Below, piece after piece: positions 18,713-26,665 of a stretch of 64,000 nucleotides of DNA. A program made the position numbers and the translations under genes. The number at the start of each line of letters is the position of its first letter. The stretch's first letter is position 1. This stretch comes from Jaenimonas drosophilae (Eukaryota; Euglenozoa; Kinetoplastea; Trypanosomatida; Trypanosomatidae): contig JASAON010001629.1 of the NCBI GenBank assembly GCA_030849065.1, positions 61,703-125,702 of the forward strand, read 5' to 3'. The notes beneath the pieces are model-generated. The model saw only the letters and a list, made by a program, of their open reading frames with translations. It was not told the DNA's origin and ran no database searches.

Positions 18713-20743
18713 TCATGCGCTTACAGCCGCTTGCAGTTCTTCATGCCTCTGTCGGCAGCGGACCAGCTCCTCCTCCATGCGCTGCAGTCTTGCCTCGAGC
18801 TCCACCATCTCCGCCTGCCCATGGCGCACCTTCTCCTCAGCCCCCTCCACAGAAGCGGTGGTCAGTTCCGTGGCACGCGAACCTTCCTGAGCTGCCGCAA
18901 GTTGGGCAGTAAGCGCCTCCCTCTCCGCGTGGGCGGCGCCAAGACGCACAAGAGGAACAGCCGCTCGCAGACCACCAAGCCACTGACGCTTCGCCTCAAG
19001 GTCCTTCCGGCGCCGTCGCAGCGACTCCGACATCTCACTGAGCCGTCGCCGCCGCCGCTTCTCTGACTCCGCCACCTCTGCCTCCACTTCCTCCGCAAAA
19101 TGTGGTTCCAACACACAAGACATCATCATCTCATCCGTCACTTCCGCGGGTGTCATGGGCGGTGCGAGCCCCCATTCACGTGCTACGAGCGATCGAACGG
19201 CAGCCCACCGCTCCCCACACGCCGCCACCTCCTTCGCATGGCGGCCACACAGCACCTCGAGCTCCTCTGCAAGGTTTCCCACTGACCAGTCACAGGCCGC
19301 CAGCACCCCTTCACCAGGACTTGCCGCCATCGTGCCAGACTCCGTCTCTGGAAGACCCTCACCAGCTAAGATGAGGCGCTGCACAACACGTGTGGTCGTG
19401 GCCTCACGCTCCAGGAAAGGGTGGAGCGCCGCCAACGAACGAAGGCAGACTTCCTGCAGCTGCACAACATGGCTGAGGATGCACACCTCCGCCTCCATCA
19501 AGTACGGCCCAACACCACGGCCGCTATCAACGTTGTGGTGGTCATCCACGAACGACTCGAGCGCCACCACACGCGCGGTGCAAGCATCTCTAAAGCTGTC
19601 ACAACTTGCGGATGAGGATGTTGGCAGTGAGATGGCCGTGGAGCTCGAAGGTGCGGCGGAGATGGGCAACGTTGGACGACCACCATGGCGAAGCAGTGAG
19701 CGACGATAGAGGACCTCATCACCCATCGTATCCACTTCCGTTTGCAGCTCCGCCGCTCGCTCGTAGAGAGCGGCCAGACCCAACGCCGCACAGACTTGAT
19801 CGCTTGGCAGAGAAGAGGCTCCGTCCATTGCGTTGCCATCGCTGCCTCCGATCAGATCTAGTAAAGCGGCAAGCGCTGGACGGAGAACGGCGCGGTTGTG
19901 CTCGCGAGCCTCGTCGTGTGGGGGCGGCGTCGGAGTGCTTCTCTGTCGGCCGAGGTACCAGCGAGTCAGGTAGGAGATGCTGTGAATGAGCTCCTCCGTG
20001 GCCTTCAGCTCCGGTGCGGCACGACGCTTCAGCTCCGCAACCACATGGCTCTCGCGAGTGTGGGCGTGGATGGCGGTTGAAAGTCGCTCCGCGAGGAGAT
20101 GAGCCAATCGCTGCAGCTCAGGATGCTCGGCAAGTGGGGCGGAGCTCAGTGCCGTGATCGCCTCCATCAGCAGTTTCCCGTTGGGCTGTGGCACATCACT
20201 CATATCTAATGTAGAGGCAGGCGCACATGGAGGGGAAGCAGGAGTTCTGGATGCATCCGCCGCACGAAGTCGAGCACGCAGGCTGGCCTCCTCACGTCGC
20301 GAGTGTTCGAGCTGCTGTCGCAGGCCTTCGTTGGCCTGACTCTGAGCGCGGATGCGTTTGCGTGATTCAGTGTTGGCCACAGGAGGTGACCGCACGCATC
20401 TCTTTGACGTGGACGACGCACAAGTGGTGATGGAGGAGAGAAGGTGGGTGAGGTTGCCACGCAGCTCTTGATTCTTGCTGATGCACTGGCCGAGGCGTGC
20501 CTCCAGGGAAGAGTCCGTCTCCTCTCGCTGCTTTTCTAGCGTTGTGTGGCGCACCACAAGCTCATTATAATCATTCTCGAGCTTGGAGCTGTCGTAGTCG
20601 GAGAGGGGATAGTCACTGATATCCTCCTCCGCCACGACGGCCTCGTCGTTGGCAAAGGGGTTTTCAAAGAAGCTCATCCCACCAAGACTGACTTTGTGTG
20701 CAGGAATGATGGGGAATGATATGTTACTGGAGTAGATTGTCAT
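18713..20743 (-). CDS. Coiled-coil protein of unknown function
   Basis: A 676-residue protein dominated by coiled coil. An acidic N-terminus with a FENPFANDE segment is followed by a first coil (about 55-190), a helical middle that may be globular (about 215-520), and a long Arg/Glu-rich coil to the C-terminus. There are no membrane segments and no enzymatic motif. Two ATGs are possible, at 20743 and 20677; the second gives MSFFENPF and 654 residues, and I prefer it because the first 22 residues look unlike the rest. Structural roles at the cytoskeleton or basal body are common for such proteins in this lineage, but that is inference. Confidence 0.65.
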   Translation of the reverse strand: MTIYSSNISFPIIPAHKVSLGGMSFFENPFANDEAVVAEEDISDYPLSDYDSSKLENDYNELVVRHTTLEKQREETDSSLEARLGQCISKNQELRGNLTHLLSSITTCASSTSKRCVRSPPVANTESRKRIRAQSQANEGLRQQLEHSRREEASLRARLRAADASRTPASPPCAPASTLDMSDVPQPNGKLLMEAITALSSAPLAEHPELQRLAHLLAERLSTAIHAHTRESHVVAELKRRAAPELKATEELIHSISYLTRWYLGRQRSTPTPPPHDEAREHNRAVLRPALAALLDLIGGSDGNAMDGASSLPSDQVCAALGLAALYERAAELQTEVDTMGDEVLYRRSLLRHGGRPTLPISAAPSSSTAISLPTSSSASCDSFRDACTARVVALESFVDDHHNVDSGRGVGPYLMEAEVCILSHVVQLQEVCLRSLAALHPFLEREATTTRVVQRLILAGEGLPETESGTMAASPGEGVLAACDWSVGNLAEELEVLCGRHAKEVAACGERWAAVRSLVAREWGLAPPMTPAEVTDEMMMSCVLEPHFAEEVEAEVAESEKRRRRRLSEMSESLRRRRKDLEAKRQWLGGLRAAVPLVRLGAAHAEREALTAQLAAAQEGSRATELTTASVEGAEEKVRHGQAEMVELEARLQRMEEELVRCRQRHEELQAAVSA

Positions 20744-21057
20744 GGTGATGGAGGTGATAAAAACGAGAAGAAGGAGAGACGTTTACGCTCATTGTCAGTA
20801 GAAGTCATAATGTGTGCCCATCATATATCATTTAGGAGTAAGTTATTGGCCTACGGTTATGAGGGATGAGGGGATGAGGTTATACCCCTCATCTCGCCCC
20901 CACCCCGGCCATTCATACATGTGCTGAGAAGAAGCCAAGCTGGATAAGAAGGAGGAGATGCAAGTATGTTACGTGGAGCGACAACGGCCTCTTTACGCAA
21001 CTCACCGACATCCACTCTCTCGCGACATCACCAATCAAGGAATCAACCAATGTTTTG
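20744..21057. other. Short intergenic spacer
   Basis: No gene seen. It should hold the poly(A) region of the PAP transcript and the acceptor of the coiled-coil gene. Confidence 0.5.
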
Positions 21058-23034
21058 TCACTTACGACCAGTGACGCCGAGGACTGCCTGCAGCCACGGG
21101 TCCTGTGTCCTGTGGCGTGTGAGCCACGGAAGCTTCATGGTTTGGCAATCGCGCTCAAAGGTGCCTGCATTGGAGCAGACCATGAAGAGGAACGGCTTGA
21201 GGTGCTCCTGCAATACCTCTTCGGATGGAAGGCCACCTGCCGATCGCACACCCATAAGATAGCAGCACTCGCGTTGATGGCCACCCTCTGCAGGGATGTC
21301 CTCAGCCACGGGCACCGACCGCGTCATGGGCCGCACTTCCATGGAGCATTCCAGGGCGTAGATGAGGTAGCGCAGCTTGCTCTCCGCCAACCCTTTCCAC
21401 GCCTCAAAGGCCGTCTCACAGGCCACCCGTGTCATTGCCACGCAGCGCACGTGCAGAGCCAAGACCATGTCGTAGTCCTCCACGAGGCGGTATGGCGCCC
21501 ACACGTAGGCCAGCAAGGCGGCTGCCTGTTCTGCATCGGTGGAGGTGGTGGGCCCGACGGTGCGGCACCGCTCCACCACCCGCTCCACCTCGCGGAAAAA
21601 GTGCGTGACCCCGCACCTGCCGACGCTGTGGGCGGCATTGACGAAGGGGTAGGCAGGATTCAGTACAGGGAGGAGGTCGTCCTGGCAGGCTGCCTTCTGC
21701 CACGACCAGCAAGGCGGCAAGCCAGCCAGTCGTTGGGGAACGGTCTCTCGTGGCAGCATCGATGCCGTGATGCAGATGGGCAGTCGGTGGTCCTGGCGAT
21801 TGAGCCACTGATGATAAAAGTCGAAGAAGTGAAGGAAGATGGCCCACACGGTGGTGGCGGTGGGGGCGGCGCGCTGGCAGAGATGGGCCGTCATGATGGC
21901 CAGGACGACCCCGTTCGGGAAGGTGAAGAGATTGCCGTAGATCTCCCGACGCATCGCCCACACTTTGAGAGCTTTCAGGACGGTGCTGTACTGATGCATT
22001 GGGACTGGGAGGGCGTGACGAATCTCCAGAACGGTGCGGATGCCATTGGCGCTGAGACGATTTTCCGCAGATACCTTGAGCAGAAAGCCATCATCGCGCA
22101 ACTCCTCCTCCGTTGGTGGGTGGTCGCTCTCAACCGATGCGAAGACGATGTCCACGCTGGTGCCATCGGTCGCAGCACACTTGATGAGCGGCACACGAGC
22201 TGAGGAGATGACCTGTGCGTGGAGGCCAATGTAGTATTCCAGGGAGGCCGGTACGAGAGTGAAGAAGCTGGTGGAGTCAATGTTGCTCGAGCACATCACC
22301 ACTCTTGTGATTGGTGCGTGTATGTGCATGAGTCAGGTGAGATGCCAAATAGCATCACCACACGCACAACATGGATGAGGTGTGAAGAGAACGTTGGTAA
22401 GTGCGGATAAGGTTGTACCGCGCGCCAAGCGTTCGTTGAGGTGCGTGGAAAGAGAGAGAGGAATCAACCATACATCACGCAGATGTGTTGTAAACCGACA
22501 CGAATGCAGCAGCCACGACGGTTGATGGGGAAGAAGGGGGGAGATACGTTGGACGGATGAGTGAAGCACACCAAATAACTCAATGAAGGAACACACGTTG
22601 CGCAGCCGTCACTCGTGTTTCATAGCACGGCATTCCATCAACGCAGTTCATCGTCATTGACATGGGGGGTGGCCCAGCACAACCAAATATCCCTCACACA
22701 GCACACGAAGACGGAAATGAAGAGGAGGAGTTGGGAGGAGAGAGAAGAAGGATTATTGGACGGACAATCATCAGCATGACAAGGAGGGGGAGGGGAAAAA
22801 GAAGGGAATGACTCATCCATACAAATCGGTGTCACTGCCGGTGGTGGCTGCATCCAAGGCAGCAGAGCCAAAGCGGTAGGCCTTCACCCAGCCCTGACCC
22901 CCTTTAAGGGCCTCACCCATCGCACGGGTAACCGCCTGCTCCACTGCTTCCAAGATGCCATCATTGTTGCTTCCGGAGAGGGCCTGAACCTGATGAATCA
23001 GGAGTGCGTCGCTGCTGGTCTCGAGAGCCGTCAT
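21058..23034 (-). CDS. PAP1: Poly(A) polymerase with a cis-spliced intron (exons 23034-22823 and 22303-21058)
   Basis: Spliced, this gene encodes about 485 residues of a canonical poly(A) polymerase, which adds adenosines to RNA 3' ends. Exon 1 (212 nt) ends with GWVKAYRFGSAALDAATTGSDTD, which contains the nucleotidyltransferase FGS signature and the first two catalytic aspartates. Exon 2 (1246 nt) supplies the third aspartate (GTSVDIVFA), the NGIRTVLEI segment, KALKVWAMRREIYGN, FPNGV and NPAYPF, in the same order as yeast Pap1. Exon 1 ends two bases into a codon and exon 2 begins with the base that completes it; the total of 1458 nt is 486 codons. Without splicing, exon 1 meets a stop three codons beyond the junction. 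The start at 23034 follows AG candidates at 23042-23050; upstream in-frame ATGs (23067, 23100) give a hydrophobic leader that I take for 5' UTR. In T. brucei PAP1 is one of two genes known to be cis-spliced. Confidence 0.9.
22304..22822 (-). other. Cis-spliced intron of the poly(A) polymerase gene (519 nt)
   Basis: The 5' splice site is GTATGGATGAGT starting at 22822, directly after the second catalytic Asp codon plus two bases. The 3' site is CACAAG with the AG at 22305-22304. A CTGAC that could serve as branch point lies about 30 nt upstream of the AG, and the intron is pyrimidine-rich on the sense strand. The next AG (22303-22302) would shift the frame to an early stop, so the first is preferred. 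Small open frames inside it, including one that reads into exon 2 up to a TGA at 22333-22335, are taken as intron sequence. Confidence 0.88.
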
Positions 23035-23526
23035 AGGGCCACTTACTACTACGTATGAAGCACACATAAAAAGAAGGCCAATAAGAATAAGAGGAAACAT
23101 GCAGCAAGTGTACGTGATGTGCTCAAGGTCACTTCATTCAGAACATGGAATTGAAACACGACCACCTACTTCAGTAGGCAGCTGCCTACGGACACCACAT
23201 GAATATGCGTGCATACAACCACACATGGAAAAAAAAAACATCGATGAACCACGGAGAAGGGCACGATAGGAGCACAGATGGCCACTCAGCGCGTTGGTGA
23301 ATGAAGAGTAGGAAGAACAAACGGCCCCTGACAATAGTGAGAGATGTAGGTGAGGGCCGTAGAAGAAGGCGGTGGGGCCTGCGTGTTGGGATTTTGAATT
23401 CTGTTTCACCACTGCGATTGTCGTTGCTTGTGGTGTAATGGAGGTGGTGAAGATGGCACGCGGGCGCCGGATCACTCCATTGACTTGGTTGAGCAAGGAA
23501 AGATGGATGTTGGCTCATTCGTCTCA
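23035..23526. other. Intergenic spacer with PAP spliced-leader acceptor
   Basis: It holds a pyrimidine-rich sense stretch (about 23100-23055) followed by AGs at 23050-23042, the likely trans-splice acceptor of PAP. An A9 tract lies at about 23229-23237. No gene is supported. Confidence 0.6.
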
Positions 23527-26094
23527 CTACAGCTTCATCGCGGCACGATGAAGGGCTGTGTTGGGGTAGGGCACGATGAAACGGTCACCCGCAGAGGCTA
23601 CCACCGAGGCCCCGTCGGTGAGTTGGCCAGGGGCCTCGATCTCACTTCCAGCGGCGTCGAAGAGCATATCCACGCGCTTGCCATCACGCCAGTGTAGCTC
23701 ACGGCCAATGAGGGCCTTCACTGCGGCCAATGTCTTGAATGTGGGTCGCACCGTCACCATTGTGTGGGCCAGTGAACGGTCATCCTCATCATAGATTCCA
23801 TTTTCGTAGACGCGGATGTGAATCGGCTTCGTCAGTGATGTTGTGGGAGCAGGAAGCTTCCGTGGCTTCGGTGCTGGTGCCGCAGGTGCAGGTGCTACTG
23901 CTGCTGTAGTTGCTGCAGCACGTCGCCGGGTTCCTGTCGGTGCCCGTACTCCTGCTGGCTTTGGCGCCATCGTTGTGGGCTGAGGTGGGCTACGACGTGG
24001 AATCGCAGACGCCTCACGCCGCGCCATGGAGGCAGAATTCGTCGTCGTCGTCGTCGTCTCCGTCGATGCAGACGATGCGAGTCCGCGACGACTGGGCATA
24101 CTTGTACGTGAGCCGTTCCCTAACCTCGACACCGCCGGGGAGGCCGACTTCCGTGGCCGCAGCAGGTCTGGATGAAAGCGGCCGCCGCTCGTCGCCACCA
24201 TCTGCACATCTTCACGCAGTTCGTTGGGCCACATAATCTCCACTCCATCCGCGGTGAAGAGTCGCTCTGCGCTGCCGTTGGGCCACTCCAGCATCCGCGT
24301 GACCGTCGAGAGGAGGTGCTCCATACTGAGCAGGTCCGCCTCGTCCAGCTGCAGCGGTTGGTAGAAGAGGGGCTCACCATTTTGGCGGTGATGGTCGTAG
24401 ACGGCGGTCCAAAAGGTCTTCTCGGCGATGCTCTCCCCCAAGCAGGGCGAGCGTGCAGCGGCGATGCGGGTGGTGTCGTCGTTCAAGTCGTAGAGTGCAG
24501 CGTAGGTGTCTGGGCAGTTGATGGGGATGAGGGAGGGGGCGGCGTGTGGGTGGCGTGCCGTCCACGACAAGAAGTCGGGCCGGGGCGTCTTCACAAGGTT
24601 CTCCATCTCCATCCCCATGGCCAGGCCAGGGCCACTCGGGGAAGACCCGGTGATCCCAGTGAGGTCCAACGGACGGCCAAGACCATCGCTGCCCCACGGT
24701 GAGTAAGACGACGCTGGAGCAGAGGTTGGGGTGGGCCCGGGATGAGGGGAGCCGCTGTCCAGCGCCCCCGCCTCGTCTTCGACGGAGATGCACGAACGAG
24801 TGGAGCCCATCACCTGGGACTTGGCCAAGGTAGGCTCCTCCTCTTCCTCTGCCCGGGTTTCTGAGTGGGGTTCGACGTCGGAGGAGCACGTCCCATCAAG
24901 GCTGCGGTCCGACTCCGCCACCGGTGGGATGGACGGCGCGTGTGGTGCCTCCTTCACCAACCTCGCCTCCTCTACCTCTCCCACCGACGTCTGACTCGCC
25001 TGCCACGAATGTAGCTCCTCATGTGGCACAACGTCCACGTCCTTCAATGGCTCTTCGCATGGGTTGTGCTGCTCCTTCAACATATCACATGAGGACCTCT
25101 GAAAACCCCTGTCGGAGCCACTCTCATCGACCTTGTTGGATGCATCACGGTCCTCTGATGAAGATCGCGACGATGATTCTCTGGTGAGTGGAGGAGACAC
25201 CTTCGCAGCGTTGCCATGCTGAGTGGCAGTTGTTGCTGTCAGCCCCTCCTTCCCATTGGCGGCAATGATGCCTGTACCATTAGAGGCAGTCATTGGTGGA
25301 GAAGAAGAGGCCTTCGTTGAGGCTTCGCTTGCTGCTGATGGGCGACGTCGTGCCGCCGTTGCCATCGAAGGAGGGGGTGGAACTGCTGCCGCCGCGGGAG
25401 ATGGACCGGGGCGACGCAAAGATGAAAGACTCGGTGGGGGCGGAGGGATTGCCGGCCCAGAAGATGTTGAGGTCGTCTTCTTTTCTGTGGAGCCTTGTCG
25501 GAGGAGGTCCCATGTGGGAGGTGGTGCCGTCCACTCCGCGCTGTCTTCGGCCTGCCCGCCCTTTACATCCTCCTTCTTCGTCGCCCCCCTTTGAAAGCCC
25601 TCTTCCTCCTCGTCATCGGAGGAAGTTGCGACCACCACCACCGGCGCTACCTTCGTCAACCCACGGCGTTGATAACCAATATTGAGGCACTCCGCCATGA
25701 AGACTTTCTCCGCACCGTCGGCGAAGCGCAGATCTACAGCCGCCTTGCCGTGGAAGGATGGGAAGACACGCAGCACCTTGGCCCTCTCGCCCAGGTACAC
25801 CTGCTTCACAGCGTCAGGGAGCAGAATTCCTTGCTCCACACGATAGAGGGTGGCGCGGTCGCCCAGAACCTCCACAGTTTGCCCAGCTCGGACCTCCTCC
25901 CCGCCCACAACAATAATCTGCTTCTCCAGCTTCTCCCGTGCCTGGGCAGAGGCATACGTGGAGAGATCATCCACCGACAAGTTTGGGTAGAGAGCGGCCA
26001 GCTCGTCGAAGCACCGCTCCTCCTGCTCCCGCTGATCCTTGAGGCATTGCAGACGTTTCTGCACCTGCTCGTGTCGTGCTGCAGTGGATAACAT
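23527..26094 (-). CDS. Doublecortin-domain protein
   Basis: Predicted 855-residue protein. It opens with a helical segment (about 1-70) and a beta-rich region (about 70-150). A long Ser/Thr/Pro-rich, acidic disordered region comes next, then two doublecortin-like modules. The first (about 560-650) includes LLSTVTRMLEWPNGSAERLFTADG...VQMVATSGGRF; the C-terminal one (about 755-850) includes KPIHIRVYENG, an AVKALIGRELHWRDG segment, MLFDAAGSEIE and VVASAGDRFIVPYP. Doublecortin domains bind microtubules, so a role on the subpellicular array or axoneme is likely (inference). A basic Ala/Pro-rich linker between them could add microtubule affinity. The open frame extends 22 codons upstream to a TTG, but the first ATG is at 26094. 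Confidence 0.8.
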   Translation of the reverse strand: MLSTAARHEQVQKRLQCLKDQREQEERCFDELAALYPNLSVDDLSTYASAQAREKLEKQIIVVGGEEVRAGQTVEVLGDRATLYRVEQGILLPDAVKQVYLGERAKVLRVFPSFHGKAAVDLRFADGAEKVFMAECLNIGYQRRGLTKVAPVVVVATSSDDEEEEGFQRGATKKEDVKGGQAEDSAEWTAPPPTWDLLRQGSTEKKTTSTSSGPAIPPPPPSLSSLRRPGPSPAAAAVPPPPSMATAARRRPSAASEASTKASSSPPMTASNGTGIIAANGKEGLTATTATQHGNAAKVSPPLTRESSSRSSSEDRDASNKVDESGSDRGFQRSSCDMLKEQHNPCEEPLKDVDVVPHEELHSWQASQTSVGEVEEARLVKEAPHAPSIPPVAESDRSLDGTCSSDVEPHSETRAEEEEEPTLAKSQVMGSTRSCISVEDEAGALDSGSPHPGPTPTSAPASSYSPWGSDGLGRPLDLTGITGSSPSGPGLAMGMEMENLVKTPRPDFLSWTARHPHAAPSLIPINCPDTYAALYDLNDDTTRIAAARSPCLGESIAEKTFWTAVYDHHRQNGEPLFYQPLQLDEADLLSMEHLLSTVTRMLEWPNGSAERLFTADGVEIMWPNELREDVQMVATSGGRFHPDLLRPRKSASPAVSRLGNGSRTSMPSRRGLASSASTETTTTTTNSASMARREASAIPRRSPPQPTTMAPKPAGVRAPTGTRRRAAATTAAVAPAPAAPAPKPRKLPAPTTSLTKPIHIRVYENGIYDEDDRSLAHTMVTVRPTFKTLAAVKALIGRELHWRDGKRVDMLFDAAGSEIEAPGQLTDGASVVASAGDRFIVPYPNTALHRAAMKL

Positions 26095-26665
26095 GAGCCA
26101 CACACGCACACGCGTACCAAAATCAGCAAAGACGTACCCGTCAGGCAGTCTCTGAAACAATGGAGGACGCTCACTTGGTCAGGAAGCGACACCGAACTGG
26201 GAAGGCTCACAATGTGAGAGAGAGTGCGTCTGCGCGGAATGGATACGGAGGGTGAAGTTGGCCTGGCTCAGGTGCTTGATTCTGTGTTAAATTATTTGAC
26301 GTGAGTGTGTTGGTGAGCCTGTGGTGTGTGTGGTCAAAGGATGATATAAGGAAGAGTGGTGGGGTGTTGAGACGGAACGCATTAAATACCAAAGTGAGCG
26401 CACCACCGTGAAGAGGCATCGCACGTGAAGTCGTGAAAATTATTATTCTAAGCTCATGGTTTTGCATCCATCGAGGTGGCGCAGAGCCTTACCACTGCGA
26501 CACTCCTTAACCGCCGACAGCCCCAGATTTCTACAGTGAAATGGGGAGCGTGTCGGCCACGGACCTCCTCCCTCACCATCTGCATTGCCTGGCTGTTACC
26601 ACTGTGTTGTGTCTTTTATCCCAAGAAACGAGTACACTCGGACAATTGCATCTCTTACCGTCCAA
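26095..26665. other. Intergenic spacer
   Basis: No gene supported. Sense-strand pyrimidine tracts near the 5' side of the doublecortin gene are consistent with a trans-splice acceptor region. Confidence 0.5.

Noticed and set aside
21055..22203. 382-codon plus-strand open frame
   Set aside because: Complete overlap with the poly(A) polymerase second exon, whose conserved motifs are unambiguous.
22333..22596. 87-codon minus-strand frame directly upstream of PAP exon 2 and in the same frame
   Set aside because: It lies inside the inferred intron, has no PAP-like sequence, and ends in a TGA two codons before the ATG of the downstream frame. The real N-terminus with the FGS/DxD motif is at 22823-23034.
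22813..23100. Exon 1 frame as a separate 95-aa signal-peptide protein
   Set aside because: Its C-terminal GSDTD nucleotidyltransferase motif continues seamlessly into exon 2; the hydrophobic N-terminus lies upstream of the predicted acceptor.
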